This document shows, one piece after another, positions 1-6,439 of a stretch of DNA of 10,195 bases (positions within the stretch are counted from its first letter, which is position 1; each line of letters starts with the position of its first letter). Both the position numbers and the translations under genes were made by a program. Under the pieces are notes generated by a model, which was given only the letters and a program-made list of their open reading frames with translations, made no database searches and had not been told where the DNA came from. Origin of the DNA: Myxococcales bacterium (GTDB lineage: Bacteria > Myxococcota_C > UBA6777); assembly GCA_027005175.1 (NCBI GenBank), contig JALTMC010000827.1, forward strand, positions 1 through 10,195, written 5' to 3'.

Positions 1-286
1 TGGCTCGTCTGGCTTGTCGTCTGGCTTGTCGTTTGGCGCGTCGTGCACGTCGTTTTAGACGACGTATCGCTCGTCGCTTGGCTCGCAGCTTTTGTCGCTT
101 CAAGCGACGCTTGGCTCGCAACGCTCGGCGCATGGTGTGTCGTTGTTTTTCTAACTTTTGGCGTTTGGCTTGCCATTGGATGTCTTTGTGCATGTTTTCC
201 TTGGATGGGGAGGGGGCTGAAATGGCAAGGAGCTGGGAACTCATTACAAAACATATGGTGATGAGAAGGACTACGGATGTTCGCAT
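1..286 (-). CDS. Secreted Arg/Lys/Ala-rich low-complexity protein, 5' part only
   Basis: The minus strand is open from the ATG at 286 to the left edge, giving 95 visible residues; the C-terminus lies outside the window. The first 24 residues look like a Sec signal peptide: MRTS, a hydrophobic core VVLLITICFV, then a small-residue region ending AISA before PSPSK. From about residue 38 the chain is almost only R, K, A, Q and L, with blocks such as RRLKRRARRAKRQARR, and should be a very basic helix. GGAG lies 9 bases before the ATG. The plus-strand reading of the same DNA is also open, but it is rich in Cys, Phe and Trp and has no signal peptide, so I take the minus strand as coding. The last visible part is built on a 12-bp repeat (RQAR). 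Function unknown; binding to anionic surface polymers, nucleic acid or metal-free acidic partners is conceivable but not shown. Confidence 0.72.
   Translation of the reverse strand, partial: MRTSVVLLITICFVMSSQLLAISAPSPSKENMHKDIQWQAKRQKLEKQRHTMRRALRAKRRLKRQKLRAKRRAIRRLKRRARRAKRQARRQARRA
8..43 (-). repeat. 12-bp in-frame tandem repeat in the Arg-rich gene
   Basis: Three consecutive 12-bp units (8-19, 20-31, 32-43) occur here. The first two are identical (tctggcttgtcg on the plus strand) and the third is diverged. On the minus strand each unit encodes a basic tetrapeptide (RQAR, RQAR, then RAK plus a following residue). Because 12 is a multiple of 3, copy-number change would keep the frame and simply lengthen the basic tract. 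The array may continue beyond the left edge. Confidence 0.7.
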
Positions 287-370
287 AATAATATCTCCAC
301 AACTGAAGTTTGTTCTTCGGCTTCGATCTCTCAGAGAGAGTCATTATGGGGTAGAAAGAGAGTGGGGGCA

Positions 371-526
371 ATGGAGGAGTTGAAGTTTCTGTCGATAGGG
401 CGTGTCACGAAAGAACTTGTACTGACTCTCACCGATACATCAGCAGTGACAGCGTTGCTCGTCATCGTCATAGCAGGTTTCGCTCGGCAGAAAGTATTGT
501 GGCGAGGTCCTGGGTTCATTTTTTAG
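371..526 (+). CDS. Possible 51-residue single-pass membrane protein
   Basis: A short plus-strand ORF (ATG 371, TAG 524-526) encodes 51 residues beginning MEELKFLSIGRVTKELVL. A hydrophobic run AVTALLVIVIAGFA at about residues 26-39 could cross the membrane, followed by a basic tail (RQKVLWRG). A purine-rich stretch (aaagagagtggggg) precedes the ATG as a weak ribosome site. It converges on hisC and overlaps its last 11 bases. It reads more like protein than the minus-strand alternative over the same bases (62 codons, starting at 519 and overlapping the hisC stop as ATGA), which has no hydrophobic or family signal. I recognise no family, and a gene this short could be chance. Confidence 0.35.
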   Translation: MEELKFLSIGRVTKELVLTLTDTSAVTALLVIVIAGFARQKVLWRGPGFIF

Positions 527-1574
527 TGAAAATCTGGTCACTGACGTTTATGAATGTTTGCATCTCTTCTTTACTACCTACGCTGATTCGGACATAGTCT
601 TTGCAGCGAGGGCTGGAGAAGTAGCGTATTAAGATCTTGCGATCAAAGAGCATTTGGTAGTAGCTCTGTGGATCGCATGGTGGCTTTGCAAAGAGAAAGT
701 TACTGGATGATTCGATCAGTTCAAATCCACGTTCGATTAAGGCGGAAGACAGCCACTTGCGGGTTTCCTTGATCTTGTTTGTTGTCTGTACAAGATGCTC
801 TTGATCCTGGAGGGCAGCTTCGCCTACAAGCTGTGTGAGGAGGTTGACATTATAGGAGTCTCTCACCTTCATCATCCCTTCAATGACTTGTGGTTGAGCG
901 AGTGCATAGCCCAGACGAATGGCAGCCAAACCATAACTTTTGGAGAGTGTCTTGGAGACAATCACATTTTCAAATTCGTCCACCAAGTGAGAGCAGTTAT
1001 CGTCGGCAAAATCGGCGTAGGCTTCATCGATAAGGATCATCCCTTGATGGGCTTCGCACAGGCTGCGAATGGTATCAATGTCATAGGCTTTACCTGTAGG
1101 TGAGTTGGGACGAACAATAAACAGTAGGTCAGCACCTTTGGCTTGTTGGATGATGTCGGTAGGTAGGTCAAACTCGTTATCCAACTCGATGTACCGCATC
1201 TGGGCTCCCTGGATACCGGCGAGCACCTCATAGAGCGAATAGCTCGGATAAAGGCTGGCAATGGTACCTCCTTGATCAACAAAGCTTCGGACCGCAATGG
1301 TCAAGATGTCGTCAGATCCATTGCCTGCGAGAATCCAGTTGCGATCCTTCCCATACAAAGCAGATGCGGCATCGCGAACTCGGTTTGATAATGGATCGGG
1401 ATAACGATTGAGATGAAAGCTCGAAAGATCGTTCAACACCTTGTTCACGTTTGGTGAGGGAGGATAAGGACTTTCATTGGTGTTTATCTTAACGATCTCT
1501 TCCAGGTTTAACTGCAATCCAGGCTGATAGCCTGCGATCGACTGAATTGCTTTTCGAAAGCGCGAGTTTGCCAT
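516..1574 (-). CDS. hisC: Histidinol-phosphate aminotransferase
   Basis: HisC is a PLP-dependent fold-type I aminotransferase that converts imidazole-acetol phosphate and glutamate to histidinol phosphate in cytoplasmic histidine biosynthesis. The 352-residue length is typical. Visible hallmarks (numbered from the ATG at 1574) are the N-terminal YQPG and INTNES segment, NRYPDP near 56-61, GNGSDD near 84-89, RPNSPTG near 155-161 (the PLP-binding Asn region), IDEAY at 182-186, the PLP lysine K212 in TLSKSYGLAAIRLGY, and the substrate-carboxylate Arg in RISVG (R329). An in-frame TTG at 1589 would add five residues, but GGAG of the ribosome site overlaps that codon and sits 9 bases before the ATG, so the ATG is preferred. 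No other his gene is in view. The upstream lipoprotein gene is on the same strand with a 119-bp gap, so co-transcription is possible. Family identity is confident; the in vivo substrate is inferred, since related enzymes can also use aromatic substrates. Confidence 0.93.
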   Translation of the reverse strand: MANSRFRKAIQSIAGYQPGLQLNLEEIVKINTNESPYPPSPNVNKVLNDLSSFHLNRYPDPLSNRVRDAASALYGKDRNWILAGNGSDDILTIAVRSFVDQGGTIASLYPSYSLYEVLAGIQGAQMRYIELDNEFDLPTDIIQQAKGADLLFIVRPNSPTGKAYDIDTIRSLCEAHQGMILIDEAYADFADDNCSHLVDEFENVIVSKTLSKSYGLAAIRLGYALAQPQVIEGMMKVRDSYNVNLLTQLVGEAALQDQEHLVQTTNKIKETRKWLSSALIERGFELIESSSNFLFAKPPCDPQSYYQMLFDRKILIRYFSSPRCKDYVRISVGSKEEMQTFINVSDQIFTKK

Positions 1575-1693
1575 GTATATCGGCTCCAATGTCTCTATGT
1601 TATGTCGTCAATCTTTTCTCTACTCACAGCTCCATGATACACAGGACCCACTCTGCTACCAACATCCTTTTTTTTGTACCCAAGCACTCTGCT

Positions 1694-2194
1694 TCAGAAG
1701 GCGCAGTCTTTGGGGAGAGGTTCTTGTGTGGCCAAAGTTGCTGCAAAGTCCTTGGTCGGTTTGGCACTTGTAAATCCGGATGATACGGAGCCTTTGAATA
1801 CCTTGCCTCCGTACCCACCTGGATGCATATGAGCCCGAACCCAGACGATCTGGTCGGCTTTGATATTGACCGAGCCTCCCGATCTTTCAAAAGGTTGCTC
1901 TGAGACATGACTGTGCAACAAGATCCGACGGTAGATGAGCTTGCCATCTTCAGCGATCACTTCCCACCAGTTTGCATACTGAGCGCAGCCCTTGTCGGGA
2001 CTGGTGATCGTGACGGAGAAGTTGTAGGCCCCCGAAGTTCCTGTTGTAGTGACTTTGATGACATCGGCTACCGTTCCTGTACTGTTATTCTTCGGTGCGG
2101 TGGTGCCACCGTCGCTTTGCTTCTCTCCCTTTAATGGACCCTGGCAATGACATAATAAGAACGCTATTAAGATACTCCAGCAAAATTTTTGCAT
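1694..2194 (-). CDS. Small exported protein or lipoprotein, conserved hypothetical
   Basis: The product has 166 residues from the ATG at 2194, preceded by AAGGAAG nine bases upstream. A signal sequence MQKFCWSILIAFLLCHCQ runs into C15/C17. Neither Cys has a good lipobox (His at -1 for C17), so lipidation is uncertain and Sec export alone is possible. Residues 20-45 are a Gly/Ser/Thr/Asn linker. The folded part, about 46-145, carries a striking core: CAQYANWWEVI (70-80), IYRRILLHSHV (87-97), EQPFERSGG (99-107) and IVWVRAHMHPGGYGG (116-130). Cys70 and Cys164 could form a disulfide. I recall similar WWEV...RRILLHSHV...EQPF proteins of unknown function in deltaproteobacteria and other environmental bacteria, but cannot name a domain. 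The clustered His residues (94, 96, 122, 124) are suggestive of a functional site. It lies upstream of hisC on the same strand. Confidence 0.8.
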   Translation of the reverse strand: MQKFCWSILIAFLLCHCQGPLKGEKQSDGGTTAPKNNSTGTVADVIKVTTTGTSGAYNFSVTITSPDKGCAQYANWWEVIAEDGKLIYRRILLHSHVSEQPFERSGGSVNIKADQIVWVRAHMHPGGYGGKVFKGSVSSGFTSAKPTKDFAATLATQEPLPKDCAF

Positions 2195-2235
2195 CAGAAC
2201 ACACTTCCTTTCTATCGATGAACTGAGTCGGTTTG

Positions 2236-2244
2236 ATTGTATCA
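2236..2244 (-). promoter_or_regulatory. Extended -10 promoter for the lipoprotein gene
   Basis: Read on the minus strand, the sequence is TGATACAAT: a TGn motif directly followed by TACAAT (5/6 to the sigma-70 consensus). No good -35 is present, which fits an extended -10 promoter. It lies about 40 bases upstream of the ATG at 2194. Confidence 0.4.
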
Positions 2245-2486
2245 TGTTTGGAAAGAGAGCATCGCTCCAAAAAAATAGCCACACTAAGTTTCACGGGTTC
2301 AAGCTTGTATGTGGATGGTGATAGCCCGAGTATTTGTTCTCAGTGTTTGGTGAAACTTTGTGGTTTGTCTTGACATTGTGTTGAAGATGAAATAGACCCG
2401 CTGGCCCTTCATCGCGTTTGATGTTTTGTGGCCTTGTTCTTTTGCTCCACAATCATTCAGGTGAAGTGTCTTGTGAATCCAGGGAG

Positions 2487-2515
2487 TTGTATCTTTTGTT
2501 TGGATGTATTATGAT
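2487..2515 (+). promoter_or_regulatory. Weak sigma-70-like promoter candidate for the kinase gene
   Basis: TTGTAT (2487-2492), a 17-base spacer and TATGAT (2510-2515, 5/6 match) lie on the plus strand 134 bases before the kinase ATG. The -35 is poor, so this is only the best-looking candidate in the spacer. Confidence 0.25.
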
Positions 2516-2648
2516 GGCGCATCCTGCGAAGTCATGGATCTTTGAATCATCAGCCGATTGAGAGTCAACAACAGAAGATTATTTTGCTCTTGTGAGCGGA
2601 GTCTGTATTCTTCCGCAAAGAGAAGAGAACTGTAGGTAATAAGCGATA

Positions 2649-4493
2649 ATGCAACAGCAAGTACCCAAGATATCTAACAAAGCCAAGGACCCTCAAAAGG
2701 AGACAGCTACGTCTTCCAAGCAGAGTCTTTCGGCTCAGAACGGTGGGGTCTCCACTCCGAAAAAAACCACACACACTTCGAAGAAAAGCAAGCAACCCCC
2801 CTCTTTGGAGGGGAAATGTGTTGGGAACTACCGACTGATGAAGAGGATTGGTGGTGGTGGCTTTGGTGATGTGTATCGTGCAGAGCATGTAGAGCTAGGC
2901 AATCCTTTTGCGATCAAAGTGCTGCACAAGCATCTTGCCGAGGACCAGCCTTTTGTGGAGCGTTTTCGTACAGAAGCGATGGTTTTGGCTGGATTGCAGC
3001 ACGAAAATGTTGTGAATGTTGTTGATTTTGGGCAGGACCCTGCGATCGGTTTCTATCTGGTGATGGAGTGGTTGGAAGGTCGAACCTTGCATCGTGTTTG
3101 GCGGCGCAAGCGCAACTTTCCGTTGTCTCAGATCTATGCTTTGTTTTCGCAGCTGCTTGATGCACTTGATGCTGCCCATCAACGGGGTATCGTTCACCGG
3201 GATATGAAGCCAGAGAATCTGATGCTCACTCGGGGGAGCCGAGGACGTACAGTGCTTAAGATCGTCGACTTTGGTATTGCGACGATGGTGCGTGGCAAGA
3301 AGAGTGTCGGTGGTCCAGATCCTCAGGAGGGTTTGATTGTTGGGACGCCCTATTACATGTCTCCCGAACAGGCATCGGGGCGACATCAGGATATCGATGG
3401 TCGAGCTGACATCTACGCTTGTGGTGTCATCTTGTTTGAATTGTTGACAGGGCGCCGTTTGTTTCCTTCGAAGAACCCCAAAGAGGTACTGCATCATCAG
3501 ATCCATACGCAGCCTCCTCGCTTGGAGTCTGTGCCAGGCCAACATCCATATTCACCACTGTTGCAGGCTGTACTGGATCGAGCCTTGTGTAAAACGTTGG
3601 ACCAGCGATACAATTCTGCCGCTGCGATGTATGCCGAATTTGAGATGGCCATGCAAACAGAAGGTGTTGAGCCAGACGATAGAGAGATCGATCTGAGTCA
3701 ACTGCGTGGTGTGGCGTCACAGACAAGCCTGTTGGCTCTGGCTGTGGGTGCAGAATCTGTGGTGATCGATGAAGTCGAGAGCCTGAGCACTGGGGCTGGA
3801 TATCGAGGGCAAAAAGCCACGGTAAGTGGCTCTCTTGACTCTGTTTCAGGTCCACAGAAAGCTCCTGTTTCCCCGCCTTCCAAGACTCTGTGGCTTGCGA
3901 GCTTGGGTGGGGTGGGGCTGGTTGCGATCTTTCTTCTTTTTCTCGGGCTACAGCCCTGGAAGACAGGCCCTGCACCTTCGAAGAATGCGTTGAACTTGCC
4001 TCCGTTGCTTCGGCCAATGTACGAGAACAACACAAGCAGGAGCAATGTCCCTGTCCACCTCAAGAAGGTGAACAAGGGTGACAAGAAGGCGAACAAGGGT
4101 GACAGGAAAGATTCTGGCACGTCGAACAAGCCGAAAAAGCGTCTTGTAAAACAAACAACCCCACCCCGCAGAACGAAACGCAGAATGAAACGCAAACGTC
4201 GGCGGCGAGCAAGGCGGCGAGCAAGGCGGCGGGCGAGGCGGCGAAGAAGGCGGCGGGTTGCGTTGCGCCGAGTGGGTCCGACACGTCAGTTGTCGATCGT
4301 GAGTATGCCGCCTTTGGCGGATGTCTTTATCAACGGGAAGTATCGTGGTAAGACCCCCCTGCGATTAAAGCTCTCTCGCGGAAAAAACTTTCAAGTACGG
4401 ATTAAAAAGAAGGGTTTTATCTCTCAAAAATTCCGCTGGAGAGCCATAAAGAACCAAACCAGACGCGCAAAGTTGATCGAAGACATTTTCTAG
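2649..4493 (+). CDS. Membrane Ser/Thr protein kinase with Arg-rich segment and PEGA domain
   Basis: This 614-residue protein is a Hanks-type Ser/Thr kinase. A Ser/Lys-rich N-tail (1-55) precedes the kinase domain (about 60-335). The visible catalytic elements are the Gly loop IGGGGFGDVY (67-76), AIK with K90, the alpha-C Glu E109, HRD with D185, N190, DFG with D207 and SPE (238-240), so it should be active. A linker (about 340-412) leads to one TM helix (about 414-434, TLWLASLGGVGLVAIFLLFL). Outside the membrane it continues with a Pro/Asn/Lys linker holding two copies of a seven-residue NKGDKK-like unit (474-487), an almost pure Arg tract (about 507-541), then a PEGA-type domain (547-612; SIVSMPPLADVFINGKYRGKTP at its start). 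PEGA domains are surface-layer or ligand-binding modules of bacterial envelope proteins. The expected role is envelope signalling with cytoplasmic phosphotransfer. The ribosome site before ATG 2649 is weak. The stop codon lies inside a direct repeat that bounds the inserted island. Confidence 0.92.
   Translation: MQQQVPKISNKAKDPQKETATSSKQSLSAQNGGVSTPKKTTHTSKKSKQPPSLEGKCVGNYRLMKRIGGGGFGDVYRAEHVELGNPFAIKVLHKHLAEDQPFVERFRTEAMVLAGLQHENVVNVVDFGQDPAIGFYLVMEWLEGRTLHRVWRRKRNFPLSQIYALFSQLLDALDAAHQRGIVHRDMKPENLMLTRGSRGRTVLKIVDFGIATMVRGKKSVGGPDPQEGLIVGTPYYMSPEQASGRHQDIDGRADIYACGVILFELLTGRRLFPSKNPKEVLHHQIHTQPPRLESVPGQHPYSPLLQAVLDRALCKTLDQRYNSAAAMYAEFEMAMQTEGVEPDDREIDLSQLRGVASQTSLLALAVGAESVVIDEVESLSTGAGYRGQKATVSGSLDSVSGPQKAPVSPPSKTLWLASLGGVGLVAIFLLFLGLQPWKTGPAPSKNALNLPPLLRPMYENNTSRSNVPVHLKKVNKGDKKANKGDRKDSGTSNKPKKRLVKQTTPPRRTKRRMKRKRRRRARRRARRRARRRRRRRVALRRVGPTRQLSIVSMPPLADVFINGKYRGKTPLRLKLSRGKNFQVRIKKKGFISQKFRWRAIKNQTRRAKLIEDIF
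4068..4109 (+). repeat. Two 21-bp in-frame repeats in the kinase linker
   Basis: Two adjacent 21-bp units begin at 4068 and 4089. Each carries gaacaagggtgaca followed by a Lys/Arg codon pair, and they encode VNKGDKK and ANKGDRK. They lie in the extracytoplasmic linker of the kinase between the TM helix and the Arg tract. Confidence 0.7.
4201..4260 (+). repeat. Five 12-bp repeats encoding the poly-Arg tract
   Basis: The stretch divides exactly into five 12-bp units all starting ggcggcg. Units 1 and 2 are identical (ggcggcgagcaa) and units 3-5 differ only in the last five bases. The kinase frame turns them into ARRR-type tetrapeptides. This is likely the product of in-frame unit duplication and may vary in copy number between strains. 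Confidence 0.85.
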
Positions 4494-4504
4494 TATCTAA
4501 TCAG
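4485..4504 (+). repeat. Left direct repeat of the island (candidate attL/target duplication)
   Basis: The 20-bp sequence at the 3' end of the kinase gene matches 9043-9062 at 18 of 20 positions, with the central 14 bases TTCTAGTATCTAAT identical (4488-4501). The kinase stop codon TAG (4491-4493) is inside it, so insertion here leaves the kinase intact, as is usual for site-specific integration at gene ends. By chance a 14-base repeat in 10 kb is not very rare; the position is what makes it convincing. Confidence 0.55.
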
Positions 4505-4512
4505 CATCCCTA

Positions 4513-4521
4513 TGCTACAAT
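4513..4521 (+). promoter_or_regulatory. Extended -10 promoter for the nuclease gene
   Basis: TGCTACAAT on the plus strand combines a TGn element with TACAAT (5/6 to consensus); there is no good -35. It lies just inside the left end of the island, 72 bases before the ATG at 4593, so the element would bring its own promoter rather than rely on read-through from the kinase gene. Confidence 0.4.
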
Positions 4522-4592
4522 TTCACTCCGAATCCTGTGAACCCATAAGACAAGCCGCCCTTGGTGGTGTTTTATATGAAACGGAGATATAA

Positions 4593-5624
4593 ATGCTTGA
4601 GATTATAACAAATGAGAAAGAAATAAAGGAAGCTGAAGCCCTCATGCTCAATAGAGTGGCTAGTATCGCAACAAAAGAAGGGAGGATGTCTCTTGGCTTT
4701 CACGGGGGAGAGGCTAAGGCAATGGTCTATTGGTGTGAGCCTCTCAATTTGTGGGCTGGTTTTGAGAAAATTGAAAACCGCTATTGGAACTCTTTTGGAA
4801 CTGATGATCCGTTTTTAACCTCCACAATAAATATCACTGTGGAGATGAACCCACCTCTTTCCGGCACAAACAGAAGAATTGCCGGGGCTTTTGCCAAAGA
4901 TACCAGCGGGACGGTATACTTGGTTCACAGAGGTAAAGTTGGAGGGGGTAGAAAAGGCATTGGCAAAGAAGCATTTATGGGCTTTTACACTGGTCCACTG
5001 CGAACAGTTTTGGACGATGGGAGATACTCAGATGTTATTATTGTTGGAGAATTAGAATGTGAGCAATTCCCTGCCCAACTTAAACGCTTCGTTGCGCTGG
5101 TAGCTAAATTCAAGGAATCGGCAGTTTCACCAGTGAAGCCCTCTTCCAAACTTTCCACAGTTGAGAGTTCAGATTCAGAGGAACTTGTTCTTCCACCTGT
5201 ATTCAACTCAGAGTTTTCCGGCTCGAAAACTATCCCTGAACGTGAGAAGATCATCGCACAGTGCAATCATGGAATTGTAATTGATGCGCTACACAAGAGG
5301 GTTTCATCTCTGATTCCAGAGAAACTCTATGCGGGAAACGATCAGTATCGTGACCTATTCATTATTGATGGTGATGGGAACAGAGTAATCACTTTTGAAG
5401 CAAAGTCAGATACCAGCACTTCGAGCATCTACTCTGCAATGGGTCAGTTACAGTACCACCAGAATAGTTCCAATACCCGATTGGTTGTGGTGTTTCCTGA
5501 AGATCTCAGAGAGCAAGTCCAGCACCGACTCCAAAGCCTGGATTTTGAAATTGTGACTTTCACATGGGAGGAACAACTTCCCGCTTTTTCTGGACTGGAG
5601 AAGGTGATACAAGGACTCTGTTAA
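4593..5624 (+). CDS. Two-domain protein with C-terminal PD-(D/E)XK-type nuclease core
   Basis: This 343-residue protein starts at an ATG six bases after GGAG. The C-terminal half (about 215-343) shows the signature of the PD-(D/E)XK nuclease superfamily: Asp254 in QYRDLFIID, the E269-A-K271 pair at the end of a beta strand (VITFEAK), then a helix SIYSAMGQLQYH with the often conserved Gln285 and a following LVVVFPED strand. The order and spacing fit restriction-like endonucleases and DNA-repair nucleases. The N-terminal half (about 1-175) is a separate domain with RRIAGAFAKD (94-103), VYLVHRGKVGGGRKGIGK (108-125) and FMGFY (128-132). It reminds me of modules fused to restriction-type nucleases, but I cannot name it; it may recognise DNA or a modified base. 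A Ser/Glu-rich linker (about 176-212) joins the halves. No TM or signal sequence, so it is probably cytoplasmic. It is the only plus-strand gene of the island. Nuclease activity is inferred from the motif. Confidence 0.8.
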   Translation: MLEIITNEKEIKEAEALMLNRVASIATKEGRMSLGFHGGEAKAMVYWCEPLNLWAGFEKIENRYWNSFGTDDPFLTSTINITVEMNPPLSGTNRRIAGAFAKDTSGTVYLVHRGKVGGGRKGIGKEAFMGFYTGPLRTVLDDGRYSDVIIVGELECEQFPAQLKRFVALVAKFKESAVSPVKPSSKLSTVESSDSEELVLPPVFNSEFSGSKTIPEREKIIAQCNHGIVIDALHKRVSSLIPEKLYAGNDQYRDLFIIDGDGNRVITFEAKSDTSTSSIYSAMGQLQYHQNSSNTRLVVVFPEDLREQVQHRLQSLDFEIVTFTWEEQLPAFSGLEKVIQGLC

Positions 5625-5705
5625 AAGCAAAATACGCATTGCCTATAAAGAAGAATGCTCTGGTGACGGGGCTGTAGCCAGCCTCAGCCTAAGATAATCC
5701 AAAAT

Positions 5706-5732
5706 GACAGGGTTGTGACTCGAACGACTGTC
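5706..5732. terminator. Possible bidirectional terminator hairpin between convergent genes
   Basis: GACAG (5706-5710) pairs with CTGTC (5728-5732), and an inner GTT pairs with AAC across small bulges. The hairpin sits in the 176-bp spacer between the convergent nuclease and GIY-YIG genes. It lacks a proper T-run (only CTTTAT follows), so the call rests mainly on position. Confidence 0.22.
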
Positions 5733-5800
5733 CTTTATCAGCATCACCTCACCTATTTGGCTGCTTCTAAGAACTTTCGCTTGATTTATTCTGCTCCATC

Positions 5801-6229
5801 CTATCCTTGGTGTTCAGAACATTGTGGGGGTCGTTTCTGATTAAGTTCAGGTTTTAGGGCTTCGTACAATTCAATCTCATCGCATCGGGGACAAGTGATG
5901 TCAGCATCCCAGCCCAAGAACAGATCCAAAGGCTTCACAACATGTTTGTTACAGTACTCCCAAAGTTTCTGGCCTCCAGAATGATGTCCTGTACCACCAT
6001 CATAAAAGCCAACCATATCTGCAACAAGATCCTCAATACGAGTGCAAAAGCGATCAGACTTTCCAGTGTTTCCTCCTGCATATAGGGGAATGCAAGCTTT
6101 TGTTGGTGCAGTATCCCACGATTCCAGGGAAACCAAATACACCCCCTTGTCTGCGGGTGGCCACGGATAATTCTCTGTTGTGGAGTTTTCCAAAAGATCT
6201 CGCAACTGAAACGGTCCTTCCCAGTTCAT
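5801..6229 (-). CDS. Small GIY-YIG-like protein with CPRC motif
   Basis: This 142-residue protein starts at an ATG five to six bases after a strong AGGAGA. I read it as a divergent GIY-YIG nuclease-fold protein: GVYLVS (29-34) stands for the GIY strand, PLYAGG (48-53) for the YIG strand, Arg60/Arg64 for the helix Arg, HHSGG (82-86) for the central segment, LDLFLGW (101-107) for a core strand, and E118/E120 followed by LKPELN (125-130) for the metal-binding Glu and C-terminal Asn. A CPRC (113-116) just before the Glu, with a later CSEH (137-140), could bind a metal, which is unusual for the family. If active it would cut DNA in the cytoplasm. It is the last gene of the minus-strand cluster, 210 bp downstream of the three-Cys gene, so it may have its own promoter. 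The fold assignment comes from motif order only. Confidence 0.6.
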   Translation of the reverse strand: MNWEGPFQLRDLLENSTTENYPWPPADKGVYLVSLESWDTAPTKACIPLYAGGNTGKSDRFCTRIEDLVADMVGFYDGGTGHHSGGQKLWEYCNKHVVKPLDLFLGWDADITCPRCDEIELYEALKPELNQKRPPQCSEHQG

Positions 6230-6259
6230 CGACTTCTCCTGTAGTATGAGATAATAACG

Positions 6260-6280
6260 GACAAAACCAGTTGGTTTGTC
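6260..6280. promoter_or_regulatory. Hairpin/palindrome upstream of the GIY-YIG gene
   Basis: GACAAA (6260-6265) pairs with TTTGTC (6275-6280), with an inner CC/GG pair around a four-base AGTT loop and one bulged A. It lies 31 bases upstream of the GIY-YIG start. Read on the minus strand, TATTAT (6251-6256), a -10-like hexamer, follows it. It could be an operator or a leader hairpin; there is no clear -35. Confidence 0.3.
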
Positions 6281-6439
6281 TGCAAAAATCTGATTTCTTC
6301 GACTCTATAAAAACATATCCAGTTGCCTTTGAACCTCATCGGCACCCGATCCCGTCAACTCACTCCTGGAATGTGTATAATAACAAAAGACTTGAAGATC
6401 TATGACTAATGGAAGGCTGGACCAATAAGAGAATACATC

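Larger units (their letters stand above)
2195..2648. other. 454-bp divergent intergenic region
   Basis: This spacer separates the minus-strand lipoprotein gene from the plus-strand kinase gene. I find no convincing ORF, RNA gene or long repeat. It should hold both promoters. On the minus strand there is a good extended -10; on the plus strand there are weaker candidates, including a TTGACA at 2370-2375 without a good -10 partner. The kinase leader would be over 100 bases long if the site near 2510 is used. Confidence 0.5.

Noticed and set aside
33-383. Plus-strand Arg/Cys-rich ORF of 116 codons opposite the left-edge gene
   Set aside because: It is rich in Cys, Trp and Phe with no ribosome site or known family, while the minus strand of the same DNA gives a clean signal peptide and a K/R/A/Q composition.
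331-519. Minus-strand 62-codon ORF overlapping the hisC stop as ATGA
   Set aside because: The ATGA overlap suggests coupling, but the peptide has no hydrophobic, domain or composition signal, and the opposite strand reads more like protein.
1669-1693. Hairpin AAGCA-N3-TGCTT with an adjacent T-run as terminator of the lipoprotein gene
   Set aside because: The T-run is on the plus strand before the hairpin, so on the transcribed minus strand the hairpin is followed by A residues, not U.
5706-5732. Sequence resembling a tRNA T-arm (GTTCGAGTC on the minus strand)
   Set aside because: The flanking bases do not form the 5-bp T stem, and no acceptor, D or anticodon arms can be built around it.
6376-6381. 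Perfect TATAAT on the plus strand downstream of the three-Cys gene
   Set aside because: No -35 at a usable distance, and it would point into the antisense of that gene with no ORF to serve.
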